From REEB85 sp018971455 (GTDB taxonomy: Bacteria; Pseudomonadota; Alphaproteobacteria; Acetobacterales; Acetobacteraceae): 44,886 nt of DNA. Shown in pieces: positions 7,688-15,379 of the stretch. The notes under the pieces are model-generated. The model ran no database searches. It saw nothing but the letters and a program-made list of their open reading frames with translations, and was not told the origin of the DNA. The first letter of the stretch is position 1. Every line of letters starts with the position of its first letter. Where the stretch lies: the NCBI GenBank assembly GCA_028871195.1, contig JAGWNT010000023.1:1-44886 (forward strand). Direction: 5' to 3'. A program made the translations under genes and the position numbers.

Positions 7688-8407
7688 TCAGGCCGCGTCG
7701 TGGAAGATGATGCCGAGCGTGTGGCGCTGGCCTGAGCGCAGCCGGCTGACGCCGTGGCGCAGGATGACGCGGTAGGCGCCCCGCGTGCCCTGGACCGGGC
7801 GGTGGTGCACGGCGAACACCACCCCGTCGCCCTGGCGCAGCGGCACGACGGCCGGGCGTGACTGCATGCGCGGGCGCTGCTCGGTGAGCACGAACTCGCC
7901 GCCGGTGAAATCGCGCCCCGGTTCGGACAGCAGGATCGCGACCTGGAGCGGGAAGGCGAGCGGCCCGTAGAGGTCCTGATGCAGACAGTTGTAGTCGCCC
8001 GCGCCGTAGCGCAGCAGCAGCGGGGTCGGGCGGGTCTGGCCGGCGGCGTGGCAGCGCGCCAGGAAGCCGGCATGGGCTGCGGGATAGCGCTCGGCGATGC
8101 CCATCGCGGCGTGCCAGCGATTGGCGAGCGGGGCGAGGCGCGCATAGAGGGCGGCGCGCAGCCCGGCAATCGGCGCGGGCAGCGGGTAGGCGAAGTATTT
8201 GTATTCGCCGCGCCCGAAGCCGTGCCGGGCCATCACCACCGTGCTGCGGAAATCGCCGCCGTCATACTGCCCGGCGATGTCCGCACAGCGCGCGGGCGCG
8301 AGCAGCCCCGGCAGCACCGCCCAGCCCTCGGCATCGAGACTGGCGGCGATGGCGGGCCAGTCCTGGCGCCCGACCTCCGCCGCGATGCCTGCCTCCATGC
8401 CGTTCAT
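7688..8407 (-). CDS. 2OG-Fe(II) oxygenase family protein
   Basis: This 239-aa protein has the double-stranded beta-helix pattern of Fe(II)/2-oxoglutarate dioxygenases of the prolyl-4-hydroxylase superfamily. Iron ligands are visible as HQD (HxD) in NCLHQDLYG at about residue 143 and a distal His in GQRHTLGIIFH near the C-terminus, with FTGGEFVLTEQ between them. A hydroxylation of a protein or small molecule is expected, but the substrate is unknown. ATG 8407 is preferred over an upstream ATG at 8446 because a strong AGGGGAGG lies 5-6 nt before it. It lies downstream of the cupredoxin gene on the same strand and may be cotranscribed with it (84 bp gap). Confidence 0.85.
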   Translation of the reverse strand: MNGMEAGIAAEVGRQDWPAIAASLDAEGWAVLPGLLAPARCADIAGQYDGGDFRSTVVMARHGFGRGEYKYFAYPLPAPIAGLRAALYARLAPLANRWHAAMGIAERYPAAHAGFLARCHAAGQTRPTPLLLRYGAGDYNCLHQDLYGPLAFPLQVAILLSEPGRDFTGGEFVLTEQRPRMQSRPAVVPLRQGDGVVFAVHHRPVQGTRGAYRVILRHGVSRLRSGQRHTLGIIFHDAA

Positions 8408-8491
8408 GCGCGCCTCCCCTAACTGGCCGTGCGGCGACCATGGCACGCGGCGGCCGGCGGCGCCCCCCGTTCGTTGCGCCCGTTGCCGGCG

Positions 8492-8854
8492 CTAGCGGAC
8501 GGTCAGGTGGGTCTTGGAATCGGCCTCGTGATACTCGTCATGGAACTCGTAGGTGCCGGGGGTGAGCGGGCCGATCAGGATGCTGATCCGGCCGCCGGCG
8601 GGCACCAGTTTCTCGGCGGTGAAATCATCGCTCTCGAACTCGGCGGGCGTGGCGTCGAGGTTCTTCACCACCAGGCGCACGCGGGTCCCGGCCGGGAGGG
8701 TCAGGGGCGGGGCGAAATGATGGTCCTTGAGGGTCAGCGTGAAGGACGGCTCGGCGGCGCGCGCGGCGGGGACGGCGGCGAGCAGCGCGAGCGCGGCCAG
8801 GAGGGCGGAGACAGGCAGGGTGGGGACGGGCAGGGCGGTCGACGGGCGAGGCAT
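8492..8854 (-). CDS. Secreted cupredoxin-domain protein
   Basis: This 120-aa protein starts with a Sec signal peptide (ALLAALALLAAVPAARA, cleavage about residue 33), so it should act in the periplasm. The mature part is a single cupredoxin_1 domain: LTLKDHHFAPPLTLPAGTRV, NLDATPAEFESDDF and TPGTYEFHDEYH. It resembles the cupredoxin partner of FTR1-type ferrous-iron uptake systems (FtrB/EfeO N-domain type), which holds copper for iron oxidation or storage. No FTR1 permease or P19 protein lies in the window, so this could be an orphan. Two Fur-box-like palindromes upstream support iron control. Function is inferred from domain and regulation only. Confidence 0.85.
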   Translation of the reverse strand: MPRPSTALPVPTLPVSALLAALALLAAVPAARAAEPSFTLTLKDHHFAPPLTLPAGTRVRLVVKNLDATPAEFESDDFTAEKLVPAGGRISILIGPLTPGTYEFHDEYHEADSKTHLTVR

Positions 8855-8881
8855 GGGGCACTCCGCGCGGGGTGATGATAA

Positions 8882-8896
8882 TGCGAGTGATTCGCG
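8882..8896. promoter_or_regulatory. Putative Fur box 1 (proximal)
   Basis: TGCGAGTGATTCGCG is a near 7-1-7 inverted repeat (ideal TGCGAAT-N-ATTCGCA) in the layout of classical Fur sites. It is about 28 bp upstream of the cupredoxin start codon, where a repressor could block transcription or elongation. A second copy lies 61 bp further upstream. Confidence 0.55.
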
Positions 8897-8942
8897 TCTA
8901 CGGGCTGCTCCTATCAGGCGCTGGAGCGCGCGTCAATGCGAG

Positions 8943-8957
8943 TGCGAGTGATTCGCA
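8943..8957. promoter_or_regulatory. Putative Fur box 2 (distal)
   Basis: TGCGAGTGATTCGCA shows the same half-sites as the proximal copy, with 6 of 7 arm positions pairing. It lies in the gap between the histidine kinase stop and the cupredoxin start. Two near-identical 15-bp elements in a 134-bp intergenic region are unlikely by chance. Assignment to Fur is inference; a MntR/Mur-type regulator is possible. Confidence 0.55.
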
Positions 8958-8988
8958 ATATCGCGACCGGCAGTCAGAAGGGGGGTTT

Positions 8989-10323
8989 TCAGACGGGCAG
9001 CTGGATGCGGGCGCGCAGGCCGCCGAGCGGGCTGTCCTCCAGCGTGATGTCGCCGCCATGGGCCCGCACGATGTCGCGCGCGATCGACAGGCCGAGCCCG
9101 GTGCCGCCGGCCGCCCCGCTCTCGAACGGGCGGAACGCCGCCTCGCGCTGGGCCGGGGCGATGCCCGGCCCGTCATCATCCACCGTTACCTGCACCGCGC
9201 GCTCGCCGGCGCGGGTGGCGGCGAGGGCGACGTGGCTGGCGTGGCGGCGGGCATTGTCGATCAGGTTGGTGATCGCCCGGCGCACCGCGTCGGGGCGCAG
9301 CTTGACGATCAGCTCGCCCGGCGCCTGCAGGGCCACTGCCGCGCCGCCGCGCCGCGCGGCCCCGGCCACCTCGACGAGGATGGCCGACAGGTCGGTCGGG
9401 CGCGCCTGCTCGGCGCCCTCGCCGCGGGCGAAGGCGAGGTAGGCGGCGATCATGCGCTCCATCTCGTCGATATCGGCCGCCATGCCGGCGACGTCGTCGC
9501 GCAGCGCCTCGGGCGCCGGCATCACCGCCAGCGCGAGCCGCATGCGGGTCAGCGGCGTGCGCAGGTCGTGCGACACGCCGGCGAGCATTTCGGTGCGCTG
9601 CTGGAGGAAGCGGCGGATGCGCTCCTGCATGCGGTTGAAGGCGATGCCGGCCTGGCGCACTTCGGTGGCGCCCTCCGGCTTGATCGGGCCGATGTCGCGC
9701 CCCACCCCGAAGGCCTCGGCCGCGGCGGCCAGCCGGCGCAGCGCGCGCACCTGGTTGCGCATGAACAGGGCGGCGATGGTGAACAGCAGCAGCGAGGAGC
9801 CGACCAGCCAGAGCAGGAACACGTAGAACGACGTGGCGTAGAGGCGCTTGCGCGGCACCTCGACATTGAGGATGCCGTCCCCGAGATCGACGCGGATCAG
9901 CACCGAGGCCGGATCGGAGCGCCAGTCGACGCTGAACGGGCGGCCCAGCTCGTCGCGCAGCGAGGAATAGAGCCCGACGGTGCGCGGCTCGAACGGCGCC
10001 GGATTCCGCCCGGGGGGCAACGGCGTGTCCGGCTCGACCTCCATCGCCAGCTCGAAGCGGTCCCACGCGCGGCGCAGGATCCAGGAGCGGTTATCGGCGC
10101 CGGGAAAGCGGTCCATCAGGTCGATGGTGCCGGCCACCTCGCCGGCGATGCTGGCCGAGAGCCGGCGCGAGACGATGCGCAGATGGCTGCCGTAGAAGAC
10201 CTGAAGGGCCACCGCCTGCACCACCACCAGCGGCACCAGCACGATGAGCAGGGTGCGCCCGAGCAGCGAGCGCGGCAGCAGGCGCTTCAGCTTGCCGCTC
10301 TGCGGAGGCAGGGGCAGGCGCAT
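8989..10323 (-). CDS. EnvZ-type sensor histidine kinase
   Basis: This 444-aa inner-membrane sensor kinase has transmembrane segments at about 24-44 and 166-188 flanking a periplasmic domain of some 120 residues. A HAMP linker follows, then the phosphoacceptor motif GVSHDLRTPLTR with His252, an N-box NLIDNARRHA, the DDDGPGI G1 box and GGTGLGLSIAR G2 box of the ATPase domain. It would autophosphorylate and pass phosphate to the response regulator immediately upstream, from which it is separated by only 4 bp. The signal sensed is unknown. The start is set by the proximity to the regulator stop and the membrane topology. Confidence 0.94.
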   Translation of the reverse strand: MRLPLPPQSGKLKRLLPRSLLGRTLLIVLVPLVVVQAVALQVFYGSHLRIVSRRLSASIAGEVAGTIDLMDRFPGADNRSWILRRAWDRFELAMEVEPDTPLPPGRNPAPFEPRTVGLYSSLRDELGRPFSVDWRSDPASVLIRVDLGDGILNVEVPRKRLYATSFYVFLLWLVGSSLLLFTIAALFMRNQVRALRRLAAAAEAFGVGRDIGPIKPEGATEVRQAGIAFNRMQERIRRFLQQRTEMLAGVSHDLRTPLTRMRLALAVMPAPEALRDDVAGMAADIDEMERMIAAYLAFARGEGAEQARPTDLSAILVEVAGAARRGGAAVALQAPGELIVKLRPDAVRRAITNLIDNARRHASHVALAATRAGERAVQVTVDDDGPGIAPAQREAAFRPFESGAAGGTGLGLSIARDIVRAHGGDITLEDSPLGGLRARIQLPV

Positions 10324-10327
10324 GGCC

Positions 10328-11026
10328 TCAGGCGCCGGGTTTGAGCACGTAGCCGCGGCCGCGCGCGGTGTGCAGGAAGCGCGGCTCGCGCGGGTCGGTC
10401 TCGATCTTGCGGCGCAGGCGCGTCACCTGCACGTCGATGGCGCGCTCGCCGGCCTCGTCCATGCCGAGGGCCTCGGCGATGTCCTCGCGCGAGAGGATTT
10501 CGTTGGGCCGGCGGGCGAGGGCGGCGAGCAGGGCCGCCTCGCCGCCGGTCAGGCGGATCGCGCCGTCCGGGCCGCGCAATTCGCCGCGCCCGGTGTCGAA
10601 GGCGAGCGCGCCCAGCGTGACCGGCAGGCTCGGTGCCAGGCTGGCCGGCGCCGGCGCCGCGCGGCGCAGCATGGCGCGGATGCGCAGCAGCAGCTCCTTC
10701 GGCTCGAAGGGCTTGGCCAGGTAGTCATCGGCCCCCGCCTCGAAGCCCATGATGCGGTCCTCCGGCGCGCCGCGGGCGGTGAGTAGCAGCACCGGCAGCT
10801 CGGCATGCTCGCGGCGCAGCGACTGGGTGAGGTCGAGCCCGCTCTCGCCGGGCATCATGACGTCGAGCACCAGCAGGTCGGGCTGCACGAAGCGCAGCTG
10901 GTCGCGCGCCTCCGCGGCGTTCTGCGCGGTGGTGACGCGGAAGCCGTTTTCGGCGAGGTAGCGCTCGAGCAGGCCGCGCAGCCTTGCATCGTCGTCCACC
11001 ACCAGGATCAGCGCGTCCTCGGCCAT
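10328..11026 (-). CDS. petR: OmpR-family response regulator, PetR-like
   Basis: This 232-aa regulator has a receiver domain with acidic pocket VVDDDARLRGLLERYL, phosphoacceptor Asp55 in LVLDVMMPG, and Lys105 in DDYLAKPFEP. A C-terminal winged helix follows, ending RLRRKIETDPREPRFLHTARGRGYVL. The receiver text and its setting (MarR gene upstream, kinase downstream, aminotransferase divergent) match PetR of Rhodobacter capsulatus and relatives, which was linked there to expression of the cytochrome bc1 operon; no bc1 genes are in this window. The symbol is by resemblance, and the regulon here is unknown. Confidence 0.93.
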   Translation of the reverse strand: MAEDALILVVDDDARLRGLLERYLAENGFRVTTAQNAAEARDQLRFVQPDLLVLDVMMPGESGLDLTQSLRREHAELPVLLLTARGAPEDRIMGFEAGADDYLAKPFEPKELLLRIRAMLRRAAPAPASLAPSLPVTLGALAFDTGRGELRGPDGAIRLTGGEAALLAALARRPNEILSREDIAEALGMDEAGERAIDVQVTRLRRKIETDPREPRFLHTARGRGYVLKPGA

Positions 11027-11035
11027 TGCTCCCCC

Positions 11036-11590
11036 CTATCCGGCGCGCGGCTGGCGGCCGGAGGTCTCGTGCTGGTCCATATAGGCGCGCGCGGCGGGTT
11101 CCATGATGCCGCGCATGACCCGGCGGAAGCCGTCCACCGCCGCCCCCCCGGCCTCGCGGTAGGCGCTGACCAGCCGCTCGCGCTGGCGCTCGTAGAGCCG
11201 GCGTTCCAGCGCCTGGCCGCTCGGCGTCAGCACCAGCAGGCGCTGGCGGCGATCGGCGCGGCCCTGCGCCTGGGCGACGTGGCCCTGGGCGACGAGCAGG
11301 TTGAGCACGCGCGCCAGGCTCTGCTTGGTGATGCGCAGGATGCCGAGCAGATCGCCGACCGACATGCCGGGGTTGCGGCCGATGAAATGCAGGGCACGGT
11401 GATGGGCGCGGCCGAGGCCGAGCTCCTCGAGCATGAGGTCGGCCGCGTTGGTGAAGTCGCGATAGGCGAAGAACAGCAGATCCTGTGCCGCGCGGATCTC
11501 CTCCTCGCGCAGGAACAGCAGGCTGGCGCCGGCCTGTGGCGGCGGTTTCGGCTCGCCCTTCGATTCGGGCATATCTGGCATACCTCGCAT
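11036..11590 (-). CDS. petP: MarR-family regulator, PetP-like
   Basis: This 184-aa winged-helix MarR protein shows GMSVGDLLGILRITKQSLARVLNLLVAQG, which spans the recognition helix, then a wing RADRRQRLLVLTPSG and a C-terminal dimerisation helix. It precedes the OmpR-type regulator by 9 bp, the petP-petR order known from other alphaproteobacteria. Three in-frame ATGs at 11590, 11581 and 11572 are possible starts. Only the third has a GAGG at a workable distance, so the true N-terminus may be MPESKGEP. It is divergent from ilvE, and its binding site could lie in the ~80-bp gap between them. Confidence 0.88.
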   Translation of the reverse strand: MRGMPDMPESKGEPKPPPQAGASLLFLREEEIRAAQDLLFFAYRDFTNAADLMLEELGLGRAHHRALHFIGRNPGMSVGDLLGILRITKQSLARVLNLLVAQGHVAQAQGRADRRQRLLVLTPSGQALERRLYERQRERLVSAYREAGGAAVDGFRRVMRGIMEPAARAYMDQHETSGRQPRAG

Positions 11591-11604
11591 TTACGGCAGG
11601 TTCA

Positions 11605-11631
11605 TTGACGTAGCAGTGCGTGAATTATAAC
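11605..11631 (+). promoter_or_regulatory. Candidate sigma-70 promoter for ilvE
   Basis: TTGACG at 11605-11610 is followed after 15 nt by TATAAC at 11626-11631. Both boxes match consensus at 5 of 6 positions, though the spacer is short. It lies about 40 nt upstream of the ilvE start in an AT-richer patch of an otherwise GC-rich region. Confidence 0.5.
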
Positions 11632-11672
11632 TTCTGGCCTGTCAGAGCAACAATCTTACGAGGATGGTCCCC

Positions 11673-12575
11673 ATGGCGCTTGTTCCTTTCGACGACCGCG
11701 ACGGCCAGATCTGGTACGACGGCCACATGGTGCCTTGGCGGGATGCCAAGCTGCACGTTCTGTCGCACGGGCTGCACTATGCCAGCGGCGTGTTCGAAGG
11801 CGAGAGGGCGTACGGCGGAAACATCTTCAAGCTGCGCGCCCATACCGAGCGCCTGCTCGCCTCGGCCCGCATCCTGGGCTTCGAGATCCCCTATAGCGCC
11901 GAGCAGATCGACGAGGCCTGCCGCGCGGTCGTCGCGGCCAGCGGGTTGAGCGAGGCCTATGTGCGCCCGATCGCCTGGCGCGGCGCCGAGCAGTTGTCGG
12001 TCTCCGCCCAGCAGACGAAGATCCACCTCGCCATCGCCACCTGGGCGTGGCCGAACCTGTTCGGCGATGACCGCATGAAGGGCGTGCGGCTAGATGTGGC
12101 CAAGTGGAAGCGCCCGCATCCCGAGACCGCGCCGACCGCTTCCAAGGCCGCCGGGCTCTACATGATCGGCACGCTGGCCAAGCACGAGGCCGAGGCGAAG
12201 GGCTTCAACGACGCGCTGATGCTGGACTGGCGCGGCCATGTCGCCGAGGCGACCGGGGCGAACGTGTTCTTCGTCATGGATGGCGAGCTGCATACGCCGA
12301 CGCCCGATTGCTTCCTCGACGGCATCACGCGGCGCACGGTGATGTCGCTGGCGCGCGGCCAGCAGATGAAGATCGTCCAGCGCACCATTCTGCCCGAGGA
12401 GATGCGGCATGCCAGCGAGGTGTTCCTCGCCGGCACCGCGGCGGAGGTGACGCCGGTGCGCCAGATCGGCGAGCTGAGCTTCACCCCGGCGCGCGTCACC
12501 GAGGCGCTGCTGGGCAGCTACGAGAAGCTGGTGCGCATGGAGCCGGCGGCGGTGGAGGCGCTGGCGCCGATCTGA
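11673..12575 (+). CDS. ilvE: Branched-chain amino acid aminotransferase
   Basis: This fold-type IV PLP aminotransferase (300 aa) interconverts branched-chain 2-oxoacids and Leu, Ile and Val using glutamate. Motifs are SHGLHYASGVFEGER at about 31-45, VRPIAWRGAEQLSV, the PLP lysine Lys158 in PTASKAAGLY, and AEATGANVFF at 191-200. ATG 11673 (MALVPF) is preferred over ATG 11664 because AGGA at 11661-11664 lies 8 nt before it. It is divergent from the MarR-type gene. It is monocistronic as far as visible and converges on the acyl-CoA dehydrogenase gene 34 bp away. Confidence 0.95.
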   Translation: MALVPFDDRDGQIWYDGHMVPWRDAKLHVLSHGLHYASGVFEGERAYGGNIFKLRAHTERLLASARILGFEIPYSAEQIDEACRAVVAASGLSEAYVRPIAWRGAEQLSVSAQQTKIHLAIATWAWPNLFGDDRMKGVRLDVAKWKRPHPETAPTASKAAGLYMIGTLAKHEAEAKGFNDALMLDWRGHVAEATGANVFFVMDGELHTPTPDCFLDGITRRTVMSLARGQQMKIVQRTILPEEMRHASEVFLAGTAAEVTPVRQIGELSFTPARVTEALLGSYEKLVRMEPAAVEALAPI

Positions 12576-12609
12576 GCCGCCGATCCGAAATGGGGCCAGC
12601 CTGCCGCCT

Positions 12610-13776
12610 TCAGTAGGAGCGCGGCAGGCCGAGCACGCGTTCGGCGATGTGGTTGAGGATCATCTGCGGGCTGATCGGGGCGATGCGCGGGATGAGGCTT
12701 TCGCGCAGATAGCGCTCGACATGGTATTCGGCGGAATAGCCCATGCCGCCCAGCGTCATCACCGCGGTTTCGCAGGCGGTGAAGCCGGCCTCGGCGGCGA
12801 GGTATTTGGCGCTGTTGGCCTCCGCGCCGCAGGGGGCGCCCGCATCGTAGAGGCTGGCTGCCTTGAGGACCATCAGCCAGGCGGCCTCGAGAGCCATCCA
12901 GCAGCGCGCGAGCGGGTGCTGGATGGACTGGTTCTGGCCGATCGGGCGGTCGAAGACGATGCGCTCCTTCGCGTACTGGCCGGCGCGGCGCAGGGCCGCC
13001 TGCCCGATGCCGACCGCCTCGGCGGCGATCAGCACGCGCTCCGGGTTGAGGCCGTGCAGGATCTGGCGGAAGCCCTGGCCGACCTCGCCGATCAGGTTCT
13101 CGGCGGGGACGCGCATCTCGTCGAAGAAGATCATGTTGGAATCGACGGCGTGGCGGCCGAGCTTTTCGATGACGCGGATCTCGGCGCAGCTGCGATCGAG
13201 CTCGGTGTAGAACAGGCTGAGCCCGTCGGTCTTGCGGGCGACCTCCTCGAAGGGCGTGGTGCGCGCCAGGATCAGCGCCTTGTGGGCGACCTGGGCGGTC
13301 GAGATCCAGATCTTCTGGCCCGAGATCACCCAATCCCCGCCGCGGCGCACGGCGCGGGTCTTGATGCGGGGGGTGTTGAGGCCGGCATCGGGCTCGGTGA
13401 CGGCGAAGCAGGCCTTCTCCTCGCCGCGGATCAGCGGCGGCAGCATGCGCGCCTGCTGCGCCGGCGTGCCGAAGACGACCACCGGCTGGAGGCCGAAGAT
13501 GTTCATGTGCACCGAGGAGGCGCCGGCCATGCCGGCGCCGGACTCGGCGATGGCGCGCATCATGATCGCCGCCTCGGTGATGCCCAGCCCGCTGCCGCCA
13601 TGGGCCTGCGGCATGGCGATGCCGAGCAGCCCGGCATCGGCCACCGCGCGATGAAACTCCTCGGGAAATTTCGCCTCGCGGTCGCGCGCGAGCCAGTAGC
13701 CGTCGTCGAAATCCGCGCAGATGCGATCGACCAGCCGGGCGATCTGCTGCTGTTCGGCGCTCAGGGTGAAATCCAT
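12610..13776 (-). CDS. Acyl-CoA dehydrogenase family protein
   Basis: This 388-aa FAD enzyme should oxidise an acyl-CoA to the enoyl-CoA. The N-terminal helical domain starts MDFTLSAEQQQIARLV. FAVTEPDAGLNTPR and GQKIWISTA are the mid-domain flavin and substrate segments, and GGMGYSAEYHVERYLRE is the C-terminal signature. The usual C-terminal EGT base is absent: that stretch reads IPRIAPISP. A glutamate in the helix-G position, Glu246 in GLNPERVL, could serve as base, as in isovaleryl-CoA dehydrogenases. ATG 13776 has GAGGA 6 nt upstream; longer frames are spurious. Substrate unknown; branched or unusual acyl groups are plausible. Confidence 0.93.
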   Translation of the reverse strand: MDFTLSAEQQQIARLVDRICADFDDGYWLARDREAKFPEEFHRAVADAGLLGIAMPQAHGGSGLGITEAAIMMRAIAESGAGMAGASSVHMNIFGLQPVVVFGTPAQQARMLPPLIRGEEKACFAVTEPDAGLNTPRIKTRAVRRGGDWVISGQKIWISTAQVAHKALILARTTPFEEVARKTDGLSLFYTELDRSCAEIRVIEKLGRHAVDSNMIFFDEMRVPAENLIGEVGQGFRQILHGLNPERVLIAAEAVGIGQAALRRAGQYAKERIVFDRPIGQNQSIQHPLARCWMALEAAWLMVLKAASLYDAGAPCGAEANSAKYLAAEAGFTACETAVMTLGGMGYSAEYHVERYLRESLIPRIAPISPQMILNHIAERVLGLPRSY

Positions 13777-13896
13777 CTCGGGTCCTCGCCGGGGGCGCCA
13801 GTCTCGCCGAGGCGGCGCGGGGCGTCCAGCCGCGGGCTTGCCAAGCGGGCCAGGCGGCGGGTCTGATGGCGGCGGATCGGAACGGGGGGACGGGGC

Positions 13897-14574
13897 ATGA
13901 GTGTCGGGTTCAGGATTCTGCCGCGCGGCGCCTGCGTGGATGCCGCATTGGTGGCGCGCTTCGCCGCCATTCCGGTGGCCAATGTCAGCGACTGCATGGC
14001 GCGCATGACGGCCGGCGGCGCGCGGCTGCGCCCGATGCATGGCGGCGGCGTGATGGCGGGGCCGGCGCTGACGGTGAAGACGCGGCCGGGCGACAATCTG
14101 ATGGTGCACAAGGCGCTCGGCCTGGCGGCGCCGGGCGATGTGGTGGTGGTCGATGCCGGCGGCGATCTGAGCAACGCCATCATCGGCGAGCTGATGGTGG
14201 CGTTCGCGGTGCAGCGCCGGGTGGGCGGCATCGTCATCAACGGCGCCATCCGCGATGCGGCCGCGCTGCGCGCAGGCAGCCTGCCGGTATATGCCGCCGG
14301 CGTGACCCATCGCGGGCCGTACAAGGACGGGCCCGGCGAGATCAACGTGCCGGTCGCCATCGACGGCATGGTGATCGCGCCCGGCGACCTCATGCTCGGC
14401 GACGAGGACGGGCTGCTCTGCGTGCCGCGCGGCGAGGCGGCGGCGGTGTACGCGGCGGCGGCGGCCAAGCATGCGGCCGAGGAGGTGCAGATGGCCGCCA
14501 TCCAGGCCGGCACCAGTGACCGCGACTGGATCGATGCGGCGCTGCGCCGGCTGGGGTGCGCGACGGAGGGCTGA
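13897..14574 (+). CDS. RraA-family protein (HMG aldolase/oxaloacetate decarboxylase type)
   Basis: This 225-aa protein belongs to the RraA/HMG aldolase superfamily, whose members include 4-hydroxy-4-methyl-2-oxoglutarate aldolases, oxaloacetate decarboxylases and the RNase E inhibitor RraA. The catalytic set is present: GDLSNAIIGELM at about 89-100 and NGAIRDAAALR with Arg119 and Asp120, the arrangement typical of the enzymatic rather than inhibitor members. GEINVPVAIDGMVIAPGDLMLGDEDG is the metal and dimer segment. It is divergent from the acyl-CoA dehydrogenase and converges with the amino-acid ABC operon. The substrate is unknown. Confidence 0.88.
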   Translation: MSVGFRILPRGACVDAALVARFAAIPVANVSDCMARMTAGGARLRPMHGGGVMAGPALTVKTRPGDNLMVHKALGLAAPGDVVVVDAGGDLSNAIIGELMVAFAVQRRVGGIVINGAIRDAAALRAGSLPVYAAGVTHRGPYKDGPGEINVPVAIDGMVIAPGDLMLGDEDGLLCVPRGEAAAVYAAAAAKHAAEEVQMAAIQAGTSDRDWIDAALRRLGCATEG

Positions 14575-14580
14575 GGCGGG

Positions 14581-14602
14581 CGGCGCCGGCCCGCCGGCGC
14601 CG
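14581..14602. terminator. Perfect GC hairpin between convergent genes
   Basis: CGGCGCCGG and CCGGCGCCG form a perfect 9-bp stem with a 4-nt loop in the 35-bp gap between the rraA-like stop and the ABC ATPase stop. There is no T-tract on either strand, so it is either a Rho-assisted or a 3'-end-stabilising structure. Confidence 0.45.
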
Positions 14603-14609
14603 CGGCGCT

Positions 14610-15368
14610 CTACAGCACCTGGCTGAGGAAGGCCTGGGTGCGCGGGTCCCGCGGATTGGCGAAGAGCTCGGCCGGCGGGCCGTCCTCGACGATGACGCCC
14701 CGGTCGGTGAAATAGACGTGGTCGGCGACTTCGCGGGCGAAGCCCATCTCATGGGTGACGAGGATGCAGGTCATGCCCTCGTCGGCGAGCTGCTTGATGG
14801 TGACGAGGACTTCCTTGACCGTCTCGGGGTCGAGCGCGGCCGTCACCTCGTCGAACAGCATGATGTCGGGGTTCATCGCCAGGGAGCGGGCGATCGCCAC
14901 GCGCTGCTGCTGGCCGCCCGACATCTGGCCGGGATAGGAATGTTCCTTGCCCTCCAGCCGCACCTTCTTGAGCAGCGCCATGGCGCGCGCCTCGACCTCG
15001 CGCCGGGGCTGATGCAGCACCTGGATCGGCGCCATCATGACGTTCTGCAGCGCCGTGCGGTGGGGAAAGAGGTTGTATTGCTGGAACACCATCCCGACGC
15101 GCCGGCGCAGCGCGAGCTTGTCCAGATGCGGCGCCCCCACCTCGATTCCCATGACGCGCACGGAGCCGCGATCGAACGGGGTGAGCGCGTTGATGCAGCG
15201 GATCAGCGTGGACTTGCCCGAGCCCGAGGGGCCGATGATGCAGATCACCTCGCCCTTGCGGACCTTCAGCGAGATGCCGCGCAGCACCTCGACATGGCCG
15301 AAGGATTTGTGGATGTCGGTGATCTCGATGATCGGCTGGTCGGGCGTCCAGGGGCTGGCCTCGGCCAT
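14610..15368 (-). CDS. Polar amino-acid ABC transporter, ATP-binding subunit
   Basis: This 252-aa ATPase of the GlnQ/HisP class energises a polar amino-acid importer at the inner membrane. Walker A GPSGSGKST is at about 46-54, the Q-loop FQQYNLFPH follows, then the signature MSGGQQQRVAIARSLA, Walker B IMLFDEVTAALDPE and the H-loop ILVTHEMGFA. ATG 15368 carries GAGGA about 8 nt upstream; a longer frame overlaps the permease. It is the last gene of a four-gene minus-strand operon (binding protein, two permeases, ATPase). Confidence 0.95.
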   Translation of the reverse strand: MAEASPWTPDQPIIEITDIHKSFGHVEVLRGISLKVRKGEVICIIGPSGSGKSTLIRCINALTPFDRGSVRVMGIEVGAPHLDKLALRRRVGMVFQQYNLFPHRTALQNVMMAPIQVLHQPRREVEARAMALLKKVRLEGKEHSYPGQMSGGQQQRVAIARSLAMNPDIMLFDEVTAALDPETVKEVLVTIKQLADEGMTCILVTHEMGFAREVADHVYFTDRGVIVEDGPPAELFANPRDPRTQAFLSQVL

Positions 15369-15379
15369 GGCGGTGTTCC

